A stretch of 64,000 nucleotides of DNA from Kribbella soli (GTDB lineage: Bacteria > Actinomycetota > Actinomycetes > Propionibacteriales > Kribbellaceae), in NCBI RefSeq assembly GCF_004331345.1, contig NZ_SJJZ01000001.1, positions 2,542,001-2,606,000 on the forward strand, in the 5' to 3' direction. This document shows, in pieces, positions 7,883 through 16,166 of this stretch. A program made the translations under genes and the position numbers. Below the pieces are notes generated by a model. That model searched no databases and was not told where the DNA came from. It saw only the letters and a list, made by a program, of their open reading frames with translations. Positions within the stretch are counted from its first letter, which is position 1, and each line of letters opens with the position of its first letter.

Positions 7883-8629
7883 ATGGACAAACTGCTCGAG
7901 AACAAAGTGATCTTCATCGTCGGAGCCGGTCGCGGGATCGGCGCCGCGGCCGCCCGGTTGTTCGTCGCCGAAGGCGCTCAGGTGATGCTCGCCGCCCGCA
8001 CCGAGTCGCAGCTGGAGTCCCTTGCGAAGGAGCTCGACGCGGCGTACACGGTCTGCGACCTGGGTGATCCTGATTCCGTGGGCGCGGCCGTCGACCGGAC
8101 GGTCGCGGAGTACGGACGCCTGGATGCCGCCTTCAACAACGGCGCGATCGGTCAGCCGCCGGGCCCGATGGACGGACTCAGCCAGGAAGCGTTCGACCAG
8201 GTCTACGCCGTGAACCTCAGAGGAGTGTGGTCCGCGATCGTGGCCGAGGTCGGTGCGATCCGCGCCACCGTGGGGCAGGGCAGCATCGTCACCACCTCGA
8301 GTGTCGGCAGCTTCGCCGGCAACCCGGCGCTCCCGGCGTACGGCGCGATGAAGCGGGCCGCGAACAGTCTGACCGAGTCCGCGGCGATCACGTACGGACC
8401 CGAGAACATCCGGGTCAACGCGATCGCGCCCGGCACGACGATGACCGAGATGCTGCAGGACTGGGATCGTGCGACACCTGGTGTCATCGACGCGCTGAAC
8501 GCCCGGACCCCGCTCGGTCGAGGGGCCGACCCCAGTGAGGTCGCCGAGGCCGCCGCCTGGCTGCTCAGCGACCGGGCGTCGTACGTGACCGGTGCTGTGC
8601 TGCGGGTGGACGGCGGCCTCGGCGTTTGA
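7883..8629 (+). CDS. SDR family oxidoreductase
   Basis: 248-residue classical short-chain dehydrogenase/reductase. Cofactor motif IVGAGRGIGAAAARLF starts near residue 12, with FNNGAIG near 90, catalytic Ser in TTSSVGSF near 140, and Tyr/Lys in PAYGAMKRAAN near 155. The C-terminal LLSDRASYVTGAVLRVDGG is the standard ending of this family. Probably controlled by the divergent MmyB-type regulator. It converges with the PhoD gene 9 bp downstream. The substrate is not predictable. Confidence 0.92.
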   Translation: MDKLLENKVIFIVGAGRGIGAAAARLFVAEGAQVMLAARTESQLESLAKELDAAYTVCDLGDPDSVGAAVDRTVAEYGRLDAAFNNGAIGQPPGPMDGLSQEAFDQVYAVNLRGVWSAIVAEVGAIRATVGQGSIVTTSSVGSFAGNPALPAYGAMKRAANSLTESAAITYGPENIRVNAIAPGTTMTEMLQDWDRATPGVIDALNARTPLGRGADPSEVAEAAAWLLSDRASYVTGAVLRVDGGLGV

Positions 8630-8638
8630 TCAGGTGTT

Positions 8639-10219
8639 TCAGGCGGAGTGGACGTGCGGGCGGCGGTCCTCGACGACGTACGTCGCCCGCGTGCTGATCG
8701 GTGCACCCGGCGTCTCGACGTGCGGCACGACGCGGAAGTCGTTACGCCACTGGTGCTGGTCGACCGTGACGCGCGAGTAGCCGCGCTGCGAGTTGAAGAA
8801 CTTCAGGTGCGGGTTCGCGGCCAGGAACTGCTGACCCTGGTCCGTCGTGTCGGCGCCGTTGCCGCCGCTGGTGATCGACGTACCGACGAACTCGGTGCCG
8901 ACCGACGCCGAGTCCGGGTTCGCGAAGTCACGCTTCAGTTCGAGTGCGTAGTTCTGGTGCCGGTCGCCGGTGATCACCACCAGGTTGCGGACGCCGCTGT
9001 CCTGTGCGGCCGCCAGCACCTTGTTGCGCTCGGCAACATAACCGTCCCACGGGTCCAGCCAGACGTGCGTCTCCGGACCCGGCGTCCAGTCGGTCTGGCC
9101 CATCGGGGTCTGGTTGCCGATCACCTGCCAGCGCGCCTTCGATCGGCGGAAACCGTCCAGCAGCCAGGCGCGCTGCTTGCCGCCGAGCATCGTATTGTCC
9201 GGATTGAACCGGTCGTCGCAGGTCGACGAGTCGCCGTCGCCGCACGGCTGGTCGCTGCGGTACTGGCGGGTGTCGAGGATCGTGAAGTCCGCGAGCCGGC
9301 CGTACGGGAGCCGGCGGTGGTAGCGGATGTCGGGCCCGGACGGCATCTGCTCGTGCCGCACCGGCAGGTTCTCGTACATCGCCTGGAACGCCTGTGCGCG
9401 ACGGGCGCGGAACACGGCCGGGTCCTGGTCCGGCTCGGTGTCGATCTGGGAGATGTCGCCGGCCCAGTTGTTCTCCACTTCGTGGTCGTCGAATGTGTGG
9501 ATCCACGGGTGTGCGGCGTGCGCGGCCTGCAGCGGAGCCTCGGTCTTGTACAGCGAGTACTGCAGCCGGTACCGCGCGAGGTCGAACGTCTCGGTGTGGA
9601 ACCGCGGGTCGGTGGTCACTCCGCGCTTGTTCGTCTTCACGCCGGACTCGTACAGGTAGTCGCCGAGGTGCACGACGAGATCGAGGTCCTCTTGAGCCAT
9701 GTGGTCGTACGCCGTGAAGTACCCGTCCTGCCAGGCGTTGCACGATGCGAACGCGAACCGCAGTTCGCGCGGGTTCGCCAGCGGGTGCGGGGCGGTCCGG
9801 GTCCGGCCGGTCGGCGAGACCTCGTGACCGGTGCGGAAGCGGTAGTAGTACACGTGGTCAGGCAGCAGGCCGCGGATCTCGGGGTGGACGCTGTGCCCGA
9901 GTTCGGGGGTTGCGACGACGCTCGAGCGCCGTACGACGTGGCGGAAGTTCTCGTCGTACGCGACCTCGTACTCGACCCGGACCGGGCGCGCGGGCATGCC
10001 GCCCTTCCCGTCGACGGCGTACGGAGCGGTGGCGAGACGCGTCCACAGCACGACCCCGTCGTACTGCGGATCGCCCGAGGCGACCCCGAGTGTGAACGGG
10101 TTGCCGGTGCCGGACGGGGACGCGTACGTGGTCGAGGCGTCCCAGGCCCCGGTGCCGAGCAGTACGGCGCCTGCGCCCGCACCCCCGTACCCGAGGAAGC
10201 GACGGCGGGACACGGACAT
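8639..10219 (-). CDS. phoD: PhoD-like alkaline phosphatase, Tat-exported
   Basis: 526-residue PhoD-family secreted phosphatase/phosphodiesterase. The N-terminus MSVSRRRFLGYGGAGAGAV is a clear twin-arginine signal. Metal-site motifs are HLGDYLYESG, FDDHEVENNW and ITGDRHQNYALEL. About the family's normal length, and paralogous to the protein at 4619-6142; both share the FALGVASGDPR/FTLGVASGDPQ opening of the mature N-terminal domain and a VDGKGGMPARPV-like segment. It stands alone. It probably releases phosphate from extracellular phosphodiesters such as teichoic acids, by analogy with characterised PhoD enzymes. Confidence 0.92.
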   Translation of the reverse strand: MSVSRRRFLGYGGAGAGAVLLGTGAWDASTTYASPSGTGNPFTLGVASGDPQYDGVVLWTRLATAPYAVDGKGGMPARPVRVEYEVAYDENFRHVVRRSSVVATPELGHSVHPEIRGLLPDHVYYYRFRTGHEVSPTGRTRTAPHPLANPRELRFAFASCNAWQDGYFTAYDHMAQEDLDLVVHLGDYLYESGVKTNKRGVTTDPRFHTETFDLARYRLQYSLYKTEAPLQAAHAAHPWIHTFDDHEVENNWAGDISQIDTEPDQDPAVFRARRAQAFQAMYENLPVRHEQMPSGPDIRYHRRLPYGRLADFTILDTRQYRSDQPCGDGDSSTCDDRFNPDNTMLGGKQRAWLLDGFRRSKARWQVIGNQTPMGQTDWTPGPETHVWLDPWDGYVAERNKVLAAAQDSGVRNLVVITGDRHQNYALELKRDFANPDSASVGTEFVGTSITSGGNGADTTDQGQQFLAANPHLKFFNSQRGYSRVTVDQHQWRNDFRVVPHVETPGAPISTRATYVVEDRRPHVHSA

Positions 10220-10391
10220 GGTTCCTCCAGATGACGGGCGGTCGGAAAGCGTTGTCAGTGTTCAGTCGCTGGGTGGCGGTGGCCTGACGCGGAGGTTAAC
10301 GGCCCAGTTCGGTAAATTAACGAGAGTGGACGGTAGGAGCCGGGGCTTCGCTAGGCTGGCCGGAATTGCCGACTACACGGGGAGCTGACAG

Positions 10392-10622
10392 ATGCCGTAC
10401 GAACCGTGCCGCTACGCGCGCCGGTGGCCGGACCTTTTCGACCAACTCGACGACGAGCAGAAGCAGCGGGTCAGTGACGCGCTGGCGAACAACCGTCTGG
10501 AGGGCTGGGAGCCCGGCCGGGACGACGTCGCCGATCTGATCGATCGCGAACTGGGCCGGATCGACACCGCCGAGTACATCCGCCGGACCCTGTCGAAGGT
10601 GACCGGCGGCGGGCCGGCGTGA
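10392..10622 (+). CDS. VbhA-type antitoxin of a Fic module
   Basis: 76-residue small protein with a central helix VSDALANNRLEGWEPGRDDV. In VbhA-type antitoxins this helix carries the inhibitory motif (S/T)xxxE(G/N), whose Glu blocks the ATP gamma-phosphate site of Fic. Here the Glu-Gly pair is kept (NNRLEG) but the Ser/Thr position is Asn. It overlaps the Fic gene by 4 bp (GTGA), the usual antitoxin-first order. The antitoxin role is inferred from the motif and context. Confidence 0.78.
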   Translation: MPYEPCRYARRWPDLFDQLDDEQKQRVSDALANNRLEGWEPGRDDVADLIDRELGRIDTAEYIRRTLSKVTGGGPA

Positions 10623-11437
10623 CCGAGGAGGTCTCGCCGGAGGAAGCTGCGGAGGCCGCCGAACGGAAGCAGCGCTGGGACGCCTACCTCTGGGAACCGG
10701 GCAGCTGTCTGAAGAACAAGCTCGACATCAAGAACCCGATCGAGCTGCACTTCGCCGAGTACAGTCTGCGGGCCGTCCGGCAGGGCGAGATGGACCGTGG
10801 TGAGGTCGACATTCCGCGCACGTACGACAAGGCGCACCTGCAGGCGATCCACAAACACATGTTCCAGGACGTGTACGACTGGGCCGGGAAGTTCCGGGAC
10901 GTGAACATGTCCAAGCAGGGCAACCCGTTCGTGCCGCCCGAGCGCCTGGACAAGTGGACCGAGAAGGTCAGCAACAAGGTCAACGAGAAGGACTGGTCGA
11001 CGATGTCGCGCGAGGAGTTCGTGCAGAGCATCGCCGAGGTGTACAGCTACCAGAACCTCACGCACCCGTTCCGGGAAGGAAACGGTGCGACCGCCAAGCA
11101 GTTCATCAGCCACGTGTCCGAGATGTCGCCGTACCGCCTCGACTTCGACAAGGTCGAGCGGGACGAGTGGAACGCGGCGTCGAGTGCGGCGTACCCGGCG
11201 GATCTGGAGAAGAGCACCGACCCGGACCCGCGCAAGATGTACGCCGTCTTCGACAAACTGACCGTCGAACGCGGCGCGGTCCTACGGGCCGACCCGGAAC
11301 TCGCGGCCGCCCTCCAACTCCAGAACTCGACGTACGCCGGAGTCGAGGAGTCGGAGCACATCGACATCGACGACAAACGCCCAGGCACCCACGCCGTCGA
11401 GCTGGAAGCCGAGGCGGAGAACGAGCACCAGAACTGA
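10619..11437 (+). CDS. Fic/DOC family protein with altered catalytic motif
   Basis: 272 residues. The Fic domain spans about residues 25-185: TYDKAHLQAIHKHMFQDVYDWAGKFR is the helix before the flap, and LTHPFREGNGATAKQF the catalytic loop. The canonical motif is HxFx(D/E)GNGRxxR. The catalytic His, Phe, Glu and GNG are intact, but the first Arg is Ala and the second is Lys. Those residues normally hold the nucleotide phosphates, so AMP-transfer activity may be lost, weak or changed. The C-terminal acidic tail (VELEAEAENEHQN) is disordered. Partner of the VbhA-like protein upstream. Confidence 0.85.
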   Translation: MTEEVSPEEAAEAAERKQRWDAYLWEPGSCLKNKLDIKNPIELHFAEYSLRAVRQGEMDRGEVDIPRTYDKAHLQAIHKHMFQDVYDWAGKFRDVNMSKQGNPFVPPERLDKWTEKVSNKVNEKDWSTMSREEFVQSIAEVYSYQNLTHPFREGNGATAKQFISHVSEMSPYRLDFDKVERDEWNAASSAAYPADLEKSTDPDPRKMYAVFDKLTVERGAVLRADPELAAALQLQNSTYAGVEESEHIDIDDKRPGTHAVELEAEAENEHQN

Positions 11438-11456
11438 CCGGTGCAGGATAGGCCGT

Positions 11457-11939
11457 ATGCAGACCGACGAACGGATTCGCCGTGCCCGGCCAGAGGACAT
11501 CCCGGCGATCGTGGAACTGGTGTACGCGCTCGCGGAGTACGAGCGTGCTCCCGAGGAGTGCCACCTCACCGCCGACCAGCTGCAGACCGCCCTCTTCGGC
11601 GACACCCCCGCCGCGTTCTGCCACGTAGCCGAACACGAGGGCCAGGTCGCCGGCTGCGCGATCTGGTTCCTCAACTTCTCCACCTGGCGCGGCGTCCACG
11701 GCATCTACCTCGAAGACCTCTTCGTCCGCCCCGAAACCCGCGGCACCGGCCTCGGCAAAGCCCTCCTCACCGCCCTCGCCCAGGAATGCGTCCGCAACAA
11801 CTACGAACGCCTCGAATGGTCCGTCCTCAACTGGAACACCCCCGCCCTCGACTTCTACCAATCCCTAGGCGCCAAACCCCAGGACGAATGGACCACCTAC
11901 CGCCTGACCGACGGCGCCCTCAAGAACCTGGGTTCGTAA
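11457..11939 (+). CDS. GNAT acetyltransferase, SSAT-like
   Basis: 160-residue single-domain GNAT enzyme that would acetylate a small amine with acetyl-CoA. The order resembles spermidine/spermine or thialysine acetyltransferases: IRRARPEDIPAIVELVYALAEYERAPEE at the N-terminus, the GIYLEDLFVRPETRGTGLGKALLTAL acetyl-CoA loop near residue 82-107, and EWSVLNWNTPALDFYQSLGA near the end. Its 3' end overlaps the convergent gene at 11920 by 20 bp. The exact amine substrate is not predictable. Confidence 0.88.
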   Translation: MQTDERIRRARPEDIPAIVELVYALAEYERAPEECHLTADQLQTALFGDTPAAFCHVAEHEGQVAGCAIWFLNFSTWRGVHGIYLEDLFVRPETRGTGLGKALLTALAQECVRNNYERLEWSVLNWNTPALDFYQSLGAKPQDEWTTYRLTDGALKNLGS

Positions 11940-13002
11940 GGAACCTCTCCCGCAGCTCGCTCAGGAACTGGGCCTTGTCCGTGAATGCCCCGAGCCCGAG
12001 CCAGGTCGCCCCGATCGCGGCCCAGAGCGGATCCCCGTCGTACGCCGCGGTGACCACCATCGAGGCGTTCTCGAAGGGATCGAGTTGGTCGTCCCACCGA
12101 TCCGGCCTGCTCACGAGGCGCAGGGTCGCCCGCAACTCCGTGCCCGGCGGGACCGGGGGTTGCGGACCGTTGAGCGCATCGAACAGTTCGTCCCCACGGT
12201 CCATCCGCTCGAGGATCCCGGCGATCCTCTCGAGCCGATCGAACCCAGCCTCCACACAAGCCCTCCGCGCGACCCAGCGGGCGATCGCGCGGAGGGTCTC
12301 AGGACCGGTCCGCTCGAAGGCATCCACCAACGGCCGGTCGACCGCCGACAGTTCCCGAGCGAACCGGATGCTCTCTATCCGATCACTCGGCAAGGCACCG
12401 CCCCACGCCGCCGCGTGCTCTGCGAGTCTTTGCTCCTCGGCCTGCCGGGCCTTCTCCGCCTTCAGCTCGGCCAACTGGGCCGGCGTCGGCTGCTGACGGG
12501 CGAACTTGTGCCAGTACGCCGCCTGCTTGCTGGTCTCCTTCACCACCCGATCCGGCGCAGGCCGCGCCGGCCAGAACTGCAGTAGGTACCGGTCGACCAG
12601 CGGCTCGTCGTCCATCGGCGGCCCGGCCTGGTGACCCGCGTCCATGTTCCAAGCGGAGTACCGAACGCGGTAGTCCACCTGCGGCTCCAGCTCCAGCGGC
12701 CACGGTCCACCGCTTCCTCCCCAGGCAACCAACGCCGCGTCACCGATCGGCCGGTACGCCGCCTCGACGACGTCCTCCGCGCTGTACTCGACCGAGGGCA
12801 TCGTGTCGTGTACTTCGACCGTAAAGCCGACCTTCCCGGTGTGCAGCCCGGTGATCAGGAACAACTTCCCCGCCACCGCCGCCCCACACAACCCATTCCG
12901 CTGCCCAGCGAAGCATTCGCCAAGGTCGGCGTAGTTGTCCGCACTCTCCACATAGATCTGCGCGTACGCGACCCATGCCGGTCCCGTCATAACCGTCCGC
13001 AT
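11920..13002 (-). CDS. Hypothetical protein
   Basis: 360 residues, no family recognised. The start at 13002 (MRTVMTGPAWVAYAQIYVES) was chosen over the longer frame because GGGGGAG lies 6 bp upstream. The N-terminal half is beta-rich and ends in DYRVRYSAWNMDAG; the middle (about 165-200) is a charged helix (LKAEKARQAEEQRLAEHAA); the C-terminal part is mostly helical. No signal peptide or membrane segment. The N-terminal half could be a regulatory or effector domain like those in SMI1/KNR4-type neighbours, but nothing supports a specific role. Confidence 0.7.
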   Translation of the reverse strand: MRTVMTGPAWVAYAQIYVESADNYADLGECFAGQRNGLCGAAVAGKLFLITGLHTGKVGFTVEVHDTMPSVEYSAEDVVEAAYRPIGDAALVAWGGSGGPWPLELEPQVDYRVRYSAWNMDAGHQAGPPMDDEPLVDRYLLQFWPARPAPDRVVKETSKQAAYWHKFARQQPTPAQLAELKAEKARQAEEQRLAEHAAAWGGALPSDRIESIRFARELSAVDRPLVDAFERTGPETLRAIARWVARRACVEAGFDRLERIAGILERMDRGDELFDALNGPQPPVPPGTELRATLRLVSRPDRWDDQLDPFENASMVVTAAYDGDPLWAAIGATWLGLGAFTDKAQFLSELRERFLTNPGS

Positions 13003-13058
13003 GATGCTCCCCCAGGTCCTACGACTGGGTCCTTTCAATCACATCCCACCGGACAGCG

Positions 13059-14522
13059 CTAGGGGCGGCGGTTCTTGGCGGTGTACATGGCTTGGTCGGC
13101 CTCGTGGAGGAGGGCGTCCAGGTCGGTGGTGATGGGGGTGATGGGGACGGTGCCGACGCTGGTGGTTACTTGGACGGCGATGTTGGGGAGGGGGCGGCTG
13201 ACGGCGGTTTCGAGGCGGGTGATGAGGGTGGTGAGGTCGTCGCCGGTGATGTCTTCGGCCAGTACGGCGAACTCGTCGCCACCGAGCCGCGCAACGGTGT
13301 CGCCGTGGCGGACCGCCGTACTGAGGCGGGTTGCGATCTCGCGGAGGGCGCGGTCGCCGGCCTCGTGGCCGTAGCCGTCGTTGACCAGCTTGAAGTGGTT
13401 GAGGTCGCAGAACAGCAGGGCTCCCGGGCGGCCGGTGGCGCGGGTCTGCTCGAGGACCTTCGTGAAGCGGTGCTGCAGGAGCCGGCGGTTCGGCAGGCCG
13501 GTGAGTGGGTCGTGTGCGGCGTGGTGGCGGAGTTCGCGCTCGGCGTCCTTGCGGGCGGTCACGTCGTCGATCTGCACCAGCAGGATCCGCGGCAGCCCGG
13601 CGCCTTGCGTGACGAGCGCCGCCGTACCGGCGAGCCAGATCGCGTTGCCGGTCGGCTGCGTGAACACCCGCTCGAACCGGTACGTACCGTTGCTGGCGGC
13701 AACCTCTTCCAGCTCGACCCGGGTCTGGTCCGGCTCCTCGTCCCGCAGGAAGCTCACCAGCCGCGTCCCGAGCAGCTGGTCCGGGGCGTAGCCGGTGATC
13801 CGGCAGAACGCGTCGTTCACCCGCAGGATCCGGCCCAGCTCCGGCCCGTCGAACGCGACCGTCGCCATCCCGTTCCCGGCGCCCTCGAAGACCAGCCGGA
13901 ACGTCGCCTCGCTCGCCTCCAGCCGGGTCTTCTCGGCCAGCAGCCGATCGGTCAGCCGCGCCTTGTCGATCGCCAGCCCGGCCTGGGTCGCGAAGATCTC
14001 CAGCAGCTCCCGATGGATCGGACCCGGCCGGCGCTGGTCCTCGGGCAGGTCGACCGACAGCATCCCGACCAGGTCGCCGTCGGACGAGTACAGCGGCGCG
14101 AACAAGGCGTCCAGCGGGTGCCACGCGTCCGGTGCGTCGGACACCGGTACGTCGGGCACCCAGCCGGTCACCTCACCCTCCGGGAGCCGCTCGTGCGGCA
14201 CGAACCGGAGCTTGCCCCACGCGTCCGCGATCGCGAACTCGGCGTCGAACAGGTCCGCCGCGCTCACCTTTCCGAGGAGCGCCGCCCGGGCCTCCGGCGA
14301 CCCGGCGACGGCGATCACCTCGAACTTCCCGTCCGGGTGCCGCAGGTTCAGTACGGCGATGCCGAAACCGAGCCCGTTCACCACACCGTCGACGACCGCC
14401 TGCAGCGTCTCGGCAAGGCTGCGCCCAGCGCCCATCCGCGCACTCACCTCGTACAGGCGACGGACGGCAGACAGCCGGACAGCGGGCTCGTTCTGCACCC
14501 GTTGAGAATAGGCCGATTTCAC
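13059..14522 (-). CDS. GAF-PAS-GGDEF diguanylate cyclase
   Basis: 487-residue cytoplasmic signalling protein that would make cyclic di-GMP. A GAF domain (about 30-180) is followed by a PAS domain (about 195-315, RILRVNDAFCRITGYAPDQLLG) and a GGDEF domain (about 325-487). The active-site motif is intact (ARLGGDEFAVLAED), and an inhibitory-site RHGD lies five residues before it, so product inhibition is likely. No EAL domain and no transmembrane segment. It stands alone between unrelated genes. Confidence 0.93.
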   Translation of the reverse strand: MKSAYSQRVQNEPAVRLSAVRRLYEVSARMGAGRSLAETLQAVVDGVVNGLGFGIAVLNLRHPDGKFEVIAVAGSPEARAALLGKVSAADLFDAEFAIADAWGKLRFVPHERLPEGEVTGWVPDVPVSDAPDAWHPLDALFAPLYSSDGDLVGMLSVDLPEDQRRPGPIHRELLEIFATQAGLAIDKARLTDRLLAEKTRLEASEATFRLVFEGAGNGMATVAFDGPELGRILRVNDAFCRITGYAPDQLLGTRLVSFLRDEEPDQTRVELEEVAASNGTYRFERVFTQPTGNAIWLAGTAALVTQGAGLPRILLVQIDDVTARKDAERELRHHAAHDPLTGLPNRRLLQHRFTKVLEQTRATGRPGALLFCDLNHFKLVNDGYGHEAGDRALREIATRLSTAVRHGDTVARLGGDEFAVLAEDITGDDLTTLITRLETAVSRPLPNIAVQVTTSVGTVPITPITTDLDALLHEADQAMYTAKNRRP

Positions 14523-14579
14523 CAGGCGTGAGCAGACGTATCCACAGCTGACCCGGTTAAGCGTTTGTTGTCACAGGAT

Positions 14580-15335
14580 TCAGTACCGGAGTTCGGTCAG
14601 TCCGCGGTAGCTGCGCTCGGCCGACTTCCAGGCGTCCGTGGGCTTGTCGTGCTCGACCAGGTACTGCTCCACGCCACCCGACTCGGAGTGCGCGAACATG
14701 GCGCCGAAGTCGAGCTTCCCGGCCCCGACGTCCTCCCAGGACCCGTCCTCGGCCATGTCCTTGACGTGCAGCGCCGGGAACCGGCCGGGGTGCTCCTGGA
14801 ACAGCTTCGCCGGGTCGTGCCCGCCGTCGACCGCCCAGTACAGGTCCAGCTCGAACCCGAGCAGCTCCGGGTCCACGCCCAGCAGGATGTCGTACAGCAC
14901 CTGCCCGTCGACCTCGTCGAAGTCCCGGCCGTGATTGTGGAACAGCAGCTTCAGCCCGGCGTCCCGCGCCGCCTTCCCGGCCTCGGTGAACGCGGCCGCG
15001 GCGGTCTTGAAGCCCTCGACCGAGTGCAGTTCGGAAGGAATCGACGGTACGACGGCCCACTGCGCCCCGAGCGTCTGTACGTCGGCCAGCGCGCCGGCCC
15101 AGTCGTCGCTCAGCCGCTTGTACCCGACGTGCTCCAGCACGATCGACAGCCCGGCGTCGTCCGCGAACCCACGGATGTCCGCGGCGCTGTGGTCGAACCG
15201 CCCACTCACCCCCACTGTGCGGTACCCGATCCCGGCGAGCCGCTTCAGCGTCCCCGAGTAGTCGTCGGCCAGCACATCGCGCATCGTGTAGAGGTGCATG
15301 CCGATTCCGTCGGCAGGAATGGTCCGGTCAGTCAT
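14580..15335 (-). CDS. Sugar phosphate isomerase/epimerase (TIM barrel)
   Basis: 251-residue xylose-isomerase-like TIM barrel. Metal-binding regions are visible in LIFHNHGRDF-like LLFHNHGRDFDE, ELDLYWAVDGGHDP and ALHVKDMAEDG. Last gene of the operon that starts at 19238; 15 bp separate it from the preceding isomerase. Probable role: isomerisation, epimerisation or dehydration of a keto sugar made by the Gfo/Idh/MocA dehydrogenase. Substrate unknown. Confidence 0.88.
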   Translation of the reverse strand: MTDRTIPADGIGMHLYTMRDVLADDYSGTLKRLAGIGYRTVGVSGRFDHSAADIRGFADDAGLSIVLEHVGYKRLSDDWAGALADVQTLGAQWAVVPSIPSELHSVEGFKTAAAAFTEAGKAARDAGLKLLFHNHGRDFDEVDGQVLYDILLGVDPELLGFELDLYWAVDGGHDPAKLFQEHPGRFPALHVKDMAEDGSWEDVGAGKLDFGAMFAHSESGGVEQYLVEHDKPTDAWKSAERSYRGLTELRY

Positions 15336-15350
15336 ACAGGTAGCTCCTTG

Positions 15351-16166
15351 TCAGAGAACGTGTTCCTGATACCTCGCCAGCGCCAGGTCGAAGACCTCCT
15401 GTCCCGGCGCGTCCCACAGTTGCTGATTGAAGATCTCGACCTCGATCGGTCCGTCGTACCCGGCCGCGTCGCAGGCCTCGCGCAGCCGGCGCAGCTCGAT
15501 CGAACCGTCGCCCATCAGGCCGCGCCCGAGCAGCGTGTCCGCAGGTAGCGGGACCACCCAGTCGCTGACCTGGTACGACACGATCCGCTCGCCGGCCCGC
15601 TCGATCTGCCGGTACACGTCCGCGTCCCACCACAGGTGGTACGCGTCGACGATCACGCCGACCTGCGAGGCTGGGAACTGCTCCGCGAGGTCGAGCGCGC
15701 CGCCCAGCGACGACACCACGCACCGGTCCGAGCAGAACATCGGGTGCAGCGCCTCGACCGCCAGCGTGACACCGCGTTCTTCGGCGTACGGCGCCAGCTC
15801 GGCGAGCCCGTCGCGCACCATGCCGCGGGCACCGTCGAGGTCACGTGATCCGGCCGGCAGCCCACCGCTGACCAGCACGAGGACCGACGTACCGACCGTC
15901 GCGGCCTCGTCGATCGCGCGCCGGTTGTCCTCGATCTTCGCCTTCCGCTCGGCCGGGTCGGTCGCGGTGAAGAATCCGCTGCGGCACAACGAGGAGACCT
16001 TGAGACCTGCGTCTGCGACAAGACGAGCAGCCTTGTCGACGCCGTACTCCTGGATCGGCTCGCGCCACAGCCCGATCCATTCCAGACCGGCCTTCGCGCT
16101 CGCTCCGACGACGTCCTCGAGCGGCCAGTACTTCGTGGTCGCCTGGTTGAGGCTGTACCTGTTCAC
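15351..16166 (-). CDS. Sugar phosphate isomerase/epimerase (TIM barrel)
   Basis: 271-residue xylose-isomerase-like TIM barrel, beginning MNRYSLNQATTKYWPLEDVV. Metal/substrate motifs include TLAVEALHPMFCSD, VGVIVDAYHLWWDAD and SYQVSDWVVPLP, with a GPIEVEIFN-type strand near the end. It overlaps the DUF993 gene by 4 bp and precedes a second isomerase. The two share the fold but are clearly different enzymes, so they probably act on successive intermediates. Confidence 0.88.
   Translation of the reverse strand: MNRYSLNQATTKYWPLEDVVGASAKAGLEWIGLWREPIQEYGVDKAARLVADAGLKVSSLCRSGFFTATDPAERKAKIEDNRRAIDEAATVGTSVLVLVSGGLPAGSRDLDGARGMVRDGLAELAPYAEERGVTLAVEALHPMFCSDRCVVSSLGGALDLAEQFPASQVGVIVDAYHLWWDADVYRQIERAGERIVSYQVSDWVVPLPADTLLGRGLMGDGSIELRRLREACDAAGYDGPIEVEIFNQQLWDAPGQEVFDLALARYQEHVL

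Noticed and set aside
10290..10330. A Pho-box-like run of GTTAA repeats upstream of the second phoD
   Set aside because: The units do not keep the 11-bp spacing or the GTTCACC core, so phosphate control cannot be read from this sequence.
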